This document shows positions 22,755-33,887 of a stretch of 64,000 nucleotides of DNA, in pieces. Under the pieces are notes generated by a model. It was not told the origin of the DNA. It ran no database searches and was given only the letters and a program-made list of their open reading frames with translations. Origin of the DNA: Sarocladium kiliense (lineage: Eukaryota; Ascomycota; Sordariomycetes; Hypocreales; Sarocladiaceae); assembly GCA_030734395.1 (NCBI GenBank), contig JAUZTG010000020.1, forward strand, positions 620,001 to 684,000, written 5' to 3'. Positions within the stretch are counted from its first letter, which is position 1; every line of letters starts with the position of its first letter. Made by a program: the position numbers and the translations under genes.

Positions 22755-25700
22755 TCATATCGCCTCACGATCCATATCCTGCACTGCGGGCGTCGTCGTG
22801 CCCTTAGAATGTGACATGCTGTACGGTGCCTGAGATAAACTATCAGTATGCATTGTTTGAGTTTGAGTTTGAGCGTAGAGCTGTGGCTTACCAGAACCTC
22901 CTTCGCGTTGCAGATCCTCCAAGCGAGCTTCCTCACGTTTCCGTCCGCGAGCACAACTGCAGGCGCGAACTCAATGCCAAACATTTCTCTGATGGCATAC
23001 ACGATTCTCCTGGCGTATTTACCATCCCGCTCCACGTGGCTTCCAAATGGTTCATCAACATCTGTCGGCGCGATGTCCTCATCGCGGTCGAGGCAGTTGC
23101 GCACGGCAGGGAGCAGCGCAGCCAACACCGCCTTCTCGTAAGTTGCTCCACGAGCTTCGCCGTCCACGTCATCGTCGGCGACCTTGGCGATGCGAATTTC
23201 GAATGGCTCAGAAATTGCCATTGCAAGGTGCTTGCCTCCATGGTGGTAGCGGAACTCGAAAACACCCTGAGTCCACCAGAGCTTGTCGCCTGAGAATGTC
23301 ACTTCACCTTCGACCAGATCGGGGTCAGTTGGATCAGACTTGGAGATAGAGTGCTCTGCAACAGAAATGCTACTGTCGGCTGTGAGAGCGTCGTAGGTGC
23401 CTGCGTTAGTGGGAGCCCAGCGACCCAGCGACGACACTTCAGTAGCATCACGAGACCGATTATCCGTTACCATATAGAGGCCGATCCAGTCTTGGTTGCT
23501 GTGGTTTGCTGGAGCCCTCCACTTCACCTTCAGCGGAGTGCCGTATTCGTAGATCATGGTCTTCACTGGCTTATCGAAGCGTCCGCTGAGACTCTCCTTG
23601 CCCGTCGCCCTCTCCTTAAGAGTTGATTGAACGGAAGGCGTGCCCTCAACACTCAGAGAATAGTTCTTGGGGTCCAGACCGGCCAAGTCTGGTGGCAGTC
23701 TCGTGATGGTCAACCTTGCGGGTGCCATGTTGAACAAAGCTGATGTGTCCCTCACAATGGTCTTAACACCCGAGGCAAACTTCGGCTTCGCGCTGTCTAG
23801 GAACTCCTCCATGAAATGGGTTGTATCATCAAGGACCTTGTCCATGCTTTCCTGCCACGTCTTCATCGGTGGCGGCAAAGAGCGCTTGATGAACTTTGTG
23901 ATACCAGCTTCACGACGCAGACTTCTGCCATAGATCTTTTGCATGTGTGGTCGCTCAACATACGAGATGTAGCCCAAGGACAATGCTTGTGTGATGAGTG
24001 CCAGAATAAAGACGGTCCGGCTCCAGGTGATGAGTGCAGCACCCCACGCCCCAGCTGTTCCAAAGATCCTCTCAGGGTTGTTCAGGAACCGATATATGCT
24101 CGTGTAAGTAAGCTTCGCTTCCTGGTCAAAGAAGAAGTCACCATTGAACTTTTCGCGCACTTTTGATTAGTCTCTTGCCTGTGAAGATATCTCGTGGAAA
24201 CGGAAAACTTACCCAACCGAACTCGCCTAGCGAATCGTACACGGAGAAGGCGGTCCACAGTTGCAGAGCAACAAGTCCGGCACCAAGAACGTGTTTCAAA
24301 AGAACCAGGCCATAGCCCCAATCAGCCGGCGGTGTGTACAGCTTCCAGCAGGCAGCGATGAACGAAGCGTTGCACATAATCATGCTAACATGACACATGC
24401 CTTTCCATTGGCGCCATGCCTCGCCGGCACTTTCACCGAACTTGAGGAAGTGGCGCGTCCACATTTTAGACTTGGACTGCCTGTCGAGGATAATGCCTAG
24501 CCCGACGTGATACCAGATTCTCCACAGAAGCGCGTGAAGAACGAAGATGGCCTGCCAGAAGGGTGTTCTCGGCGAAACAAGAGTCAAGGCGGCTACGTAC
24601 AGCGGGAGAAACACAGCAGCGCAATCTGTCACGCGGAATAGGTCCATGTTGCTGAGACCAACGAGATTGTGAACCGCAGGAGGGACTTCCTTCTGCGGTG
24701 AGGCGAGACCACCCTGCAGCAGATCACTGTGGCCGTCGACAATGGCATCTTCGCTAGCATTCGCGGACACTTCAAGAAGCACAGACGGATCACTGATCTT
24801 TCGAGAGGACATGGTTCGCTTTCTCGGCGCCGGAGGGTTGTACGTCTTCTCAATGTGAGGGTTCTCGACAGTCACAAGGAACGCAAACTGGGCGAGATGG
24901 GCCACGATAGAGATGAAAAGGACCTCATAGCTGGCAGCCATCATAGAGATGCCATAGTACCCAGCATAGCCAATGGAATACATTGGGTGTGGAGCGAGCT
25001 CAAACACGCCGTCGAACTGTACTTGGTGAGTTTGCATCACCACTTCAAGGTTGGAGATTTAACACATACTGTAAGATCAGCATCTATGAGGTAGAAGAAA
25101 TCTCCCCAGTACTGCTCAGTGACGGTGATTAGCCATGTTTCTTGCAGGTATTGCGAGACGATGAGGAGTCGAAGTTTGGTGATTGCTTCATGTAAGTGCG
25201 AGTGTGGAGAGTTGTGGGGGGCTGGGCTAGCATAGGGCTGAAGGAGGGAAGAGGGGAGGTGTGGAGGGGCATAACATACCCATGCAAAGTCCTTGACAAC
25301 TCTGTGCGCATCGAGCTTTACCCATAAGTTGAAGCCGACGAGGGCAATTCCCAGTGTCCAGCGGCCGAAGCCCATGAGGAAGCCTTCGCCATCAGGAGTG
25401 TGACCGCAGATGATAGCGAACAAGCAATAGGAAACGAAGTCACACATCAGGATCAAGTCAACGACTCTGCGGAAGACCAACCATGTGTTGTACTCGATGG
25501 GGGCCTTTTCGAATTCGTAGTCCTCAGTGATTTTGGTCTCGAGCTCACGCTTAAGGAGTGAGTACAGCCAGGGTCGAGGGTTCTTGCCAGTCGCAGGGTT
25601 CTCGAAGAGCTTCCAGCGCTGGGCCCACGTGATCAAGCGACGGTGATGAGACTGGACGTGAAGGAGCAGGCCGATGCCAACATTGTAAGCAGCCCTCCAT

Positions 25701-26126
25701 CCGAGGAAGATGAGAGCGAAGACAGGTCGTTTCCAGCCAGCCGGGAGTGCATAAGCGGCGAAGATGTGTAGGGCTAAAATGGCCAGGACCAGGGCGTCTG
25801 ATAAGTTTTTCGGTTGGCGAGGATCGAGGAGCTGTGAAACCATGTCATGTGTTGTAGGTACAATGAAGACTGGCGGAGAATATTTGGATTAGCCAAGAGT
25901 TGTAAGGATTGGGCGTGTCACGCGAGCATATACCTGTGCCATCAGGTGTGCGACCATAGGTCTTTTTCTCCTTGTTTTCGACACCATTTCCTGGTCTCAA
26001 GTCAGGCGTAGAGGAGCCGGTATCCTGAGCGCCGGCAGATGGAGGGCTGAGGTCATTGTCAAGGTCCGGTTGGCGTTGGCGTTGGCGAAGCTCGCCTTCA
26101 GAGGGTATTTGCGCGGCGGTGCTCAT
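22755..26126 (-). CDS. CHO2: phosphatidylethanolamine N-methyltransferase
   Basis: This enzyme makes the first methylation step from phosphatidylethanolamine toward phosphatidylcholine at the ER, using S-adenosylmethionine. Six exons (26126-25934, 25869-25280, 25111-25070, 25016-24213, 24148-22892, 22829-22755) give 986 residues, close to the usual fungal Cho2 length, and the phases close exactly. Landmarks are TPDGTVFIVPTTHDMVSQL across intron 1, WYWGDFFYLIDADLTFDGVF across introns 2 and 3, ELAPHPMYSIGYAGYYG (about residues 281-297), and a second methyltransferase-type membrane half starting WFNGDFFF (about 543). Many membrane helices lie in between. The C-terminal third is soluble, and the short last exon encodes a Ser/Thr tail (APYSMSHSKGTTTPAVQD). 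Intron 2 is long (168 nt), a multiple of three and free of in-frame stops. Intron 4 needs an AAG acceptor. A 16-codon uORF overlaps the start. Confidence 0.95.
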
Positions 26127-26173
26127 TGTCGGGAGGGTTTGAGGGAATAAGTCGAGTGGGAGGGAATCACCAT
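26123..26173 (-). promoter_or_regulatory. short uORF overlapping the CHO2 start by ATGA
   Basis: A 16-codon frame opens with ATG at 26173 and ends with TGA at 26125-26123, so its stop shares the ATGA with the CHO2 start at 26126. Such an overlap could allow stop-coupled reinitiation or reduce main-frame translation. It matters only if the transcript begins upstream of 26173, which the sequence alone cannot show. Confidence 0.45.
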
Positions 26174-28342
26174 AAGGCAGTCAGACGCTCCCATTAAAAG
26201 AATGGTTGCTTAAAGAGGGTATATGCTGAACAGAAAAGCGGTCGCCTTGCTTGAGAAAGTCGACTAAGAACAAGAAGGAGAAGGATGGAGGGTTGTTGAT
26301 CACCAAGAGATCCACGCATGTGACTGTTGCGAAAGATAGTCAGGGCACAAGCCAGCTCTTATTGTTTGTGTGGGCGCGGGGGTCTAGCCTTGAAAGACCA
26401 AACGGTAACAAACGGCAACAGGAAACGGCCAACGTCAGGACTCCGCAAGCGTGCAGCAGTGCCGGTCGAGGGCTTTAATTGAGGTCTGGAAGTTCGGCGG
26501 GTCGACGGCGTTGAAAGGGGGTCCAGTCGGGAGCGAGCGGGGAGATGAGATGAGATGACTGGCGGATGTTGAATCGGAGCGGGCGGCGCGCAGGTTGAGC
26601 TGCGGGGCTGGAGAGCGGGATGCTTTTATTGAGCGATCACCGATGAGAAGCGTGAGGTTGCAGTGAGGTGGTAGTCGATGCCGATGCGATGTCAATGTCA
26701 ATGGTCGATGTCGACGTCGGTGGACGAATGAAGAATGAACGTTGGGCGGTTCCGGTGGGTGGTTGGAGTTGGCGGCGGATGGTTTGTGAGTGACGTGACC
26801 TTTAGACGAAACGGAGCGAACGGCAGGGACACGGGTGGGGGTTCAGGTACCTGAGCTTTACATTACTACGCTAGCAAGTAGCCTGGGCACAGCGCTCGCT
26901 GCTGTGATCACATGCTTAAGAAAATTGGCTGCAGAGATGCTGGGATCCCGAATTCAAGGGGAGATTATTTGCAGTTATCCTGCCATTGGAACACAAGGAA
27001 ACGCACATTCTCATCTATTCCCATCTGCATCGAATACCACATGCTCGTCTGCCGACTGCCGTTGCGCCTGCAGCCGGATCGTCATCTTGCAGAAGGTGAC
27101 TACCACTCCTCGTATTGGCACACGTTGTGTAGCATACAGGGTGCCATTGGACGCAGCGAGGGATGGCTTCCAGAGGAGAATGCGACACACCAAGTCATTC
27201 ACGGACATGAAGCCATATCCTCGTCATTCACACACCACCTCACCATTTGATGCTGGCTGGACAAGTATTGTCGAGTACAGCAGCCTTGGCAACTCACAGG
27301 GCTGCTAATCTAGCCACTCTCAATGTCGCTATCTTATACTTTTCTCGTTCGTATCTTGACCTTCATCTTCGTTTCTATTGTAGAGAATTCCTCTCCAGAA
27401 TGGAGAGAAACAAACGTTGCTCGTATCTGTGTGCTGGAGCCCTCCGTGAGAGCTGCTGGCTTGCGACAAGGATCCTAGTAACTAAAGGTGTCGAGGTCAC
27501 TTGCTGTCGCCTCACTCGTCTCGCTTCTCACTGTCCTAGTGCGAGGCATTGTACCAGTTGGCTCATTGAACGATCTTTTTGCTCATGTCAAAGCACATGA
27601 TACCCTTCAAGACACTTCTTTAAAAAAACATTAATACCAGGATGAGGTGCTTGTATACATAGATCTTGATGGGATGATTCTCACTATGATGAACATAGGC
27701 AAGTTCGTGGGCGTATGTCAACGCCAATGCCGCGCCTATTGAGCTCTCCTTTCCTACATCCAAGCTTGCACAAAAGAGAATAAATGGATAGAATGACTCA
27801 GATTCTTTGAAATGATATTCTGCGCTCAATATTGTTCTTCTGAAAATGGTCGCCATCAGCCATTCTCATTCGTCGCTGAAGCAAATGCTCCAACCATCTC
27901 GCCGTTCATGCGAGTCCAACCACAAGCCCGTGCACCCTCCACCACGCGCTTCTTCGGTGCGTTTAATGAGCGTTCATGCTCAAGTCGCCTTGCAACTTTC
28001 GCCTCGATCTGGATGCCTAAAGAACACGCTTTGCACATTGAGTTAATGAGTATCTTTTACAATGGGAAGTGGGCCAGATTCACTCTACGCAAGGATGGCC
28101 GATACAGATGCATAATCTTAGACTGAGCCGTCGCGTGCTCATAACGCTTGGACTTTGACATACAGCTCCATTTCTAGAATGATTTCGATGCTATAGAAGG
28201 CCATAAGAAGCGGTCCATGCCCCTCATTCTTTAAGGAAACTTCGACGATCCTTGCTTCGGCTCTTTCGCACCCACTGACACTCTGTAAAACTACACACTC
28301 CCTCGCCCATCCAACCATATACACTCTTTTGGTCGCCCTCTG
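26174..28342. other. intergenic, no supported gene
   Basis: This stretch separates the divergent CHO2 gene and the small charged protein gene. A plus-strand frame of about 157 codons (26835-27308) and broken minus-strand frames at 27620-28140 look mildly protein-like but match no family I know and lack coherent starts or splice sites. Confidence 0.45.
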
Positions 28343-28834
28343 ATGCCCTTGTTTGCCATGCCTCGCGCTCATAAGCCAACCGACCCTGTCGAGGACTCAA
28401 CCTCCAAGCCTCTTCCTGACCTCCGACCTGGCACAGCCGGCACCTCCGGCACCGAAGCCTTCCTCACCACCAACCGTCGGCAAGCCTCCCACAATTTCCA
28501 ACGCGCACAACGAGCCGAGCGAGCCTACCGCGCCCGAAAGCGTGCCTCTGCCGCCCGTGAAGGCTACCGTGAGGCCGGTGGACACTTCAAGGAGTCTGGC
28601 CGACAGTTCTGGCTGGGTGTGAAGAAGACGCTAAGGGTGGTCAAGTCGATCCCGTATGTTCTCGGCGAGAAGAGAGAGCAGAGGAGGAAGGGAGCAGAGG
28701 TGAAGAAGAAGGAAAAGGCGATGAAGAAGAAGGCTGAGTTGGAGGAGAGACTGGCCAGGCAGGCTGCTGATGAGGAGGAGGAAAATGCTGGAAAGGACAA
28801 GGAGAAGCCTAAGGAGGCTGAGAAGAAGGCCTAG
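28343..28834 (+). CDS. small charged coiled-coil protein, function unknown
   Basis: This single-exon frame encodes 163 residues. I do not recognise a named domain. The first 45 residues are Pro/Thr-rich. Residues 46-75 are rich in Arg and Ala (FQRAQRAERAYRARKRASAA). A short central segment (GRQFWLGVKKTLRVVKSIPY) could be an amphipathic or membrane-contacting helix. The last 60 residues alternate Lys and Glu and should form a long charged helix. The ATG at 28343 is the first in frame; a second at 28358 would remove only five residues. Codon use is biased (many GAG, AAG and GCC codons) as in a translated gene, which is the main reason to accept it. It is transcribed divergently from CHO2, 2.2 kb away, and convergently with eIF3g. 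Confidence 0.65.
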   Translation: MPLFAMPRAHKPTDPVEDSTSKPLPDLRPGTAGTSGTEAFLTTNRRQASHNFQRAQRAERAYRARKRASAAREGYREAGGHFKESGRQFWLGVKKTLRVVKSIPYVLGEKREQRRKGAEVKKKEKAMKKKAELEERLARQAADEEEENAGKDKEKPKEAEKKA

Positions 28835-29432
28835 TCTTTGACTGACGGTTCCTGGCGCTGAAGGGCTATGGACGACTACACTTGCCGATCTCTGGATCAC
28901 AACATTCACTCTCTTACCACTACTCAACGGGAAACAACCAACACCAATTCGACTTTCAGCAAAACTATTTCCTTACATTTCGACAAATAGATCTCACACA
29001 ACGACACGGATCATCATCTCCAACTAATCATAATCTCCTATGTCACACGGACTAACGACTCATGACCATCCAACGCGTGGCTTCAACGATCCCTTGAACG
29101 ACATCATAATGGCGTTTGAAACAGGGATTAAATTATGCCACACATTGGGTTCTGGAGTCTTTTGTCCGTCTTCCTACTGCACTTGCTTTGGGTTACCTCG
29201 TTCTAGCCATAGCATTCGGTAATCACGGCTTGGTCGCGCGAGACGCGGACATTGTCGTAATCACAGATATCAAAAGACCAATACCACAGCTTCAAGAGCT
29301 CATCATGAAATGCGCATTGCCTCTGCTGACCATTCTCGGCATGTTCTCGTGAGCCAAGATTACCGTACAAATTCCATTTCCGTGCCCAACCCAATGCCAC
29401 GTCTAGAAAGCCATCACCACCACTGATCCTTT
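28835..29432. other. convergent intergenic region
   Basis: About 600 bases between two convergent stop codons, presumably both 3' untranslated regions. No further gene or repeat was seen. Confidence 0.5.
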
Positions 29433-30435
29433 TTACGCCGCCTTCTTCGCGAACTCGACTCTCAGAATCAAGTGCTTGAAACCAAAACCGTCCATCTTCT
29501 CGGCTGCCTTGACAGCATCGCCCCGATCCGCGAAGCTGATGAACGCGAAACCCTTGGCCAATCCCGTCTCCCGATCCTTGGCCAGGAACACTCTTGTGAC
29601 GCGGCCGAAGCGCTCGAACATGTCGCGAAGCTCGCCTTCCTCTGCCAACTCGGAGACCTGCGTGACTTGTTAGATGCCATGACTTACTCAATAACTCAAG
29701 GCCGGTACTTACGTTGGTAACGCGCAGTGTTGCGAGGTCGTCCCTCTCGCCGTACTTGGATCCACCCATCCTCTCGCCGGCACCACCACCAGCACCACGC
29801 AGAGCAGGTGGCACGTAAGATCCCTTCTTCGCTCCCGGACCACCAGCTGCGGGTTCCTCGGGCATACCAGCAGCCACATCCGGGCCGGATGCCTCGCCAA
29901 CAGGGGCCATAGTATCCTTGTACGGACACCTGGCAGTGAAATGCTCTCCGCTGCAAATACGACACTTGACCTGCTTGTCCTTGAGCTGGGCCTTCATGGC
30001 CTTAGCGCCAGCATCGGTATCGCCCTCCTTCTCATCCTTGCGCCAGTTAACGCTGGGGCGGAAGATGATGTTCTCGCCCACAGAGGTGGTATCGGTAGCA
30101 GGACCGTTGCCGTCCTTGGCGCTCGCGCCGAACTTGCTCCATGTTTTGCGGTCGGCCACGCGGGGGTTCACGGTCTCTGTGTGTGTGATGTATCGAATGC
30201 GGCGAGTGGTCTTGACCTTGTGGCCCTCGTCGTTGTAGTGGAAGGTGATGATAGTCTTAGTGCCGTCCTTGTTGGAGACGGTCTGGGGGGGAGGGAGATC
30301 GGTGCTGGTCTCCTCGTTGTCATCGTCGTCGGCCCAGTCCTGCCTATTGGCGGGGTTAGCTATCGATGATCTGGGGGGATATGAGGGGGGTTCTTGAGGG
30401 CCGTACTTGGGCCTGTTTGAAGCGACAGCCGCCAT
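29433..30435 (-). CDS. TIF35: eukaryotic translation initiation factor 3 subunit G
   Basis: eIF3g is an RNA-binding subunit of the eIF3 complex on the 40S ribosome, with roles in scanning and reinitiation. Exons 30435-30407, 30343-29713 and 29657-29433 give 294 residues, the usual length. After an 8-10 residue leader comes the acidic DWADDDD motif typical of the family N-terminus, then the NKDGTKTI motif. A zinc-knuckle-like CRICSGEHFTARCPY follows in mid-protein. A Gly-rich linker (VPPALRG then GAGGGAGERMGG) leads to a C-terminal RRM with RNP2 at LRVTNVSEL (split by the second intron) and RNP1 at GFAFISFADR. The protein ends EFAKKAA. The first intron (63 nt, GTACGG to AATAG with GCTAAC) is a multiple of three without stops, so a retained form would gain 21 residues. 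Confidence 0.95.
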
Positions 30436-31705
30436 GTTGGGTGGTTGTTATGTGAAGTCGTCGAGTGGTCGAGAGTTGAGGAGCTTCAAAGGTTCTGTCG
30501 GTGTGCAGGGAGTCGAAGAGGCGATCGCGAATAGAGGTTGTGATAGTGGAGTTTCGGCGCAAGGTTCGAATTTGTGACTTTTCGTGGTGGGATGCTGCGT
30601 CTGAAGGAGAGGTGGGGCAGGTAGAACACTCGAGGTATGATGTGGCTGACGCATGTGGCTGTGGTGCCTAGATGTGGCGGTGACTCATCTGTATCACGTG
30701 ATTTCCTTCACCCATGCTGGAGCTTGTCAAGACGAACAACGGTATGGCAGTCCAGAAGTGGATTCAGATGCTGACCCTGAGACGCGGCGCGGTCAGAAGA
30801 CCCTGGATCTAGGGGTCCCGGTGCGATGAATGCATAGATTGATGGGTTCGAGTTGCGTCACATACTCCCTTGCCAAAGGCGCGAATACGAAGGGCCATCA
30901 TACATGCCAGTCATCAACAGACTTCAAGCCCCATGTGAACGAGGCCGTTCCGAAGACGCCGCTTTCGCTGACGACGACTAACAGTCAAAGCCGCGAGCCA
31001 TGCCAGATCTGATCGGCGGCTCCATTTATAGCAGCCACAGCAGGTACTGTAGTCGCAGGACTCATTGCAGACGATGTAATACGCCTTTGTTCAATGGTAA
31101 ACGCCATCCATCCAGGCGCATTGGGTTTCGCAAGCTCCCCCTCCCCTCCCTGAAGATCGATTCTCACGCTGGGCTCGAAGTGAAACCCGCAACGGGACAA
31201 GGGACTAAGTTGCTTGGCGTCGCTTCCACGTAATACTCGCCGCGCGCGTTGCTGCAGCTTGGCCTCAAAGCCTGAGCTGGCTAGCGACTAATGATCCCGC
31301 CGGACCAGAATGAGGAAAAGCGATTGCCATCTGGGAGCGGGGTCGCAGCGTTTAGAAGCGGCCAGCTGACACTGATTGGGAGAGTGCTGTTCATAGACAG
31401 AGTAGCGAGGGAGGAGCCACAGAGACACGCAGCCTTGGCCGTCTCCCAACGTGGCGGAGCATTTCGTGTCTTTTGCCTTTCGCCCATCCCCGGCCGCCCT
31501 TTTCCCCATCTTACTCGCCGTCGCCGTTACCTCCACCCTCATTATATTTCCTCCTCCACTGTCGCATCCAGCCCTTTTCTCTTCCTCTTGGTTTCTTACT
31601 ATCTCCTCCGGCTCTTTCCAAAAACAGTCATTTTGACGCATTGTCCATCGTCGTCAGCCTCGTCTCTCTTCGCGACTCTCTTCCACTCTCGCTCTATCTC
31701 CAGCT
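30436..31705. other. divergent promoter region
   Basis: This 1.3 kb stretch lies between the divergent eIF3g and CYSTM-like genes. The last 250 nt before 31706 are strongly pyrimidine-rich on the plus strand, a common feature of leaders of highly expressed fungal genes. No gene was found. Confidence 0.5.
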
Positions 31706-32059
31706 ATGTCCAAGAACGAGTACCCTCCTCCCTACGGAGGCGGTCCCAACCCGCCCCAGCAAGCCTACGGCGGCGCCCCTTACCAAGGCACTCCCGATCC
31801 CTACCAGCAGCAACAGCAGCAGGGCGGCTACTACCAGCCTGGCCCCCAGATGGGCTACTACGAACAGCAGCAAGGTCCATACCCCGCTGGTCAGGGCCCA
31901 TATCCTCCTCAGCCTGGCCCGTACGGACAGCCGCCGCCGCAGGGTTACTACCCTCAGGACAACCGTGGTAACAGCGGTGGCGGCGGTGCTGCTGGTGGTA
32001 TCTGCGCTGGTCTGTTCGCTGGTCTAGCATGTTGCTGCTGTCTCGACTGCCTCTTCTAG
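31706..32059 (+). CDS. PGY/Gln-rich protein with Cys-rich CYSTM-like tail
   Basis: This is a small intronless protein of 117 residues. Residues 1-85 are a low-complexity Pro/Gly/Tyr/Gln region (GYYQPGPQMGYYEQQQGPY). A Gly linker (GGGGAAGG) follows, and the last 20 residues read GGICAGLFAGLACCCCLDCL, a short hydrophobic helix with clustered cysteines. This architecture matches the CYSTM/rhodopsin-tail-like class of small tail-anchored membrane proteins, many of which respond to stress; the cysteines may be palmitoylated. Membrane insertion and stress function are inferred from the family. The ATG at 31706 is the first in frame, after a CT-rich leader. Confidence 0.82.
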   Translation: MSKNEYPPPYGGGPNPPQQAYGGAPYQGTPDPYQQQQQQGGYYQPGPQMGYYEQQQGPYPAGQGPYPPQPGPYGQPPPQGYYPQDNRGNSGGGGAAGGICAGLFAGLACCCCLDCLF

Positions 32060-32494
32060 ATATAGACCCATTGGTTTGAGAATCTACGAACAAACAAAAC
32101 CCATACATCAAGAAGAACGAGTGTCGAATCCATTTGCAGCCACATGAAAGGCTTGGGCTGAGCGACACGACGCTGCTTTAGCAACGGAAGGCGGGGGGCG
32201 ATCGAATATAGGGATGGTGCAGCATTCAGTTTGAAGGTCGGAGATATACACACATGGTGCCTCGTTAGGTACAGATCGGTGGGGGATGAGCTCTTGTATC
32301 GTTGCGCATGATCCTCAGTGATCACTCGGTCAAGCAGGATACGGGCGTTGCTGGCGTTTGATATTGCACGGCAAATGTACTGCTCCCTCGCGGAAATTCC
32401 TTTCGCTACAACTTTTCTAATGTCACGTCGTTTTTTTGCCTCTTCTATCTATTGATATCTCACCCCAATGTTACTTTCCGTGATGATTCATTCA
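32060..32494. other. convergent intergenic region
   Basis: Between two convergent stops; likely both 3' untranslated regions. Nothing else was seen. Confidence 0.5.
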
Positions 32495-33887
32495 CTAAGC
32501 TTCTGACTCTACGAAGAGCTGCTGAAAATCCCTACGAATATTCGCCACGCAGTCGTTCGTGTAGATCATCTTCTGCACATCCGGCGAAGCCCACTTGTCC
32601 GGCACCGAGCCATCCTTGCCTCTCTCCCGGAACATGCGATCCCGCTCCTCCCGTGCTTTGCCCTCGCCGAGGTGAAGTGACAAGCTTGAAAGGTATGCCA
32701 TCTCCACGAGGTTGGAGCACCATTCCTTGCGTGACAGCTGGTATGCGCGGAGAGATTTGGCCAGAGATGCAGCATCGGTGGATGGCGACAGGGAGAGAAC
32801 CTCGGCGATCACAGCACCGTCCTCGATAGCCATTGCGGCACCTTGGCTTAGGTGAGGGAGTGTTGGATGGCATGCATCACCGAGGAGGGCGACGTTGCCG
32901 TGTGTCCAGGCTGGTAGAGGTTTGTACATCCGGAGACGCCATTCACAGACCTCACCCTCGGGCACAAGATCCAACATCTTGGTAACCAGCGGACAGAAGT
33001 CGCCAAACACTTCAAGCATAGTAGTCTTGGACCCCTTGGTGGTGTAGGTGACAGATGGAGCTTCAGCAAAGCTTTTATCTGGTTGGACACTCGAGAGGTT
33101 GTAGATGGAGTGGTCAGAGATGGAATATGCAATAATGTGTCTCCGTTCACCAACCCAGCGTACAACATCATCACTGTCCAGCAGAGCCAGCATCTCAGGA
33201 TCACCAGCCATTTGCTCTCGGTTGAGCATGATGCGGTACGCAGCCTGGCCTGTTTCGACCTCCTCCTGCGCTGCACCCATGTCTCGGAGCATAGCTACCC
33301 TTGCCTGGCTTTTGATGCCGTCTGCGCCCAGAAGTACATCAGCCTCGACATCATAGGGCTCACCATCGCGGGGCTGGATGGTAAATTTGACCTTGGGTGC
33401 GAAGGATGAGATCTGCGCCAAGGAACTGGAGAAGTGGAACTTGATGCTGGATTCTTTCTGGCATGCTTCGTATAAGTTGCCGGCCAGGGACGACCGGTGA
33501 CCACAGAGATGAGCGTATCCGTACTTTTCCTTGATCCCGGGCATATCCACGTGAGTAAGCTCTTCGTTTGTTGAGCCCTCTGTTATCAGTAGTTAGCAAT
33601 ACTTCCATTGGCCATCAGACTTGAAGATGCGGGCTTTACATACGTCGTATACTTGTGCCGGCCACAGATGTTGCTTCTTTCTCAATACCATCCCAGCACC
33701 CCAGGGATGTCAGAATCCGCCCTACGTTGGGCGGCATCTGGATTCCAGCACCAACAAATCCCAAGTTCGAGGCCGTTTCATAGACATCGATGTTCTTGAA
33801 ACCCTTCTTGGCAAGTGCGAGGGCTGCACCGAGGCCGCCCATGCCCGCGCCAATAATGGCGATATGAAGGTCCTTGGAGTCGCTCAT
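32495..33887 (-). CDS. FAD monooxygenase, salicylate hydroxylase-like
   Basis: Two exons (33887-33644 and 33579-32495, intron 64 nt with GTATGT, CTAAC and CAG) give 442 residues, typical for salicylate or 6-hydroxynicotinate 3-monooxygenase relatives. The FAD fold begins IAIIGAGMGGLGAALALAKK (residues 9-28). The substrate-side motif VGAGIQMPPNVGRIL is typical of this subgroup. The DG motif is at LLGADGIKSQ (164-173) and the GD motif at VALLGDACHPTLPHLSQGA (311-329). The family hydroxylates aromatic acids with NAD(P)H and O2. This protein belongs to a different subgroup from the monooxygenase at 4.2-5.5 kb and is not a recent duplicate. The frame shift between exons is fully explained by the intron. 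The substrate is unproven; in plant-associated fungi salicylate is one possibility. Confidence 0.88.

Noticed and set aside
26835..27308. 157-codon plus-strand frame and an opposing minus-strand frame
   Set aside because: Neither has a recognised motif, good start context or splice continuation.
27620..28140. Minus-strand frames with a HELAYVHH string resembling a metalloprotease motif
   Set aside because: The zinc motif HExxH is not formed (HELAY), and the two frames are separated by stops with no usable intron.
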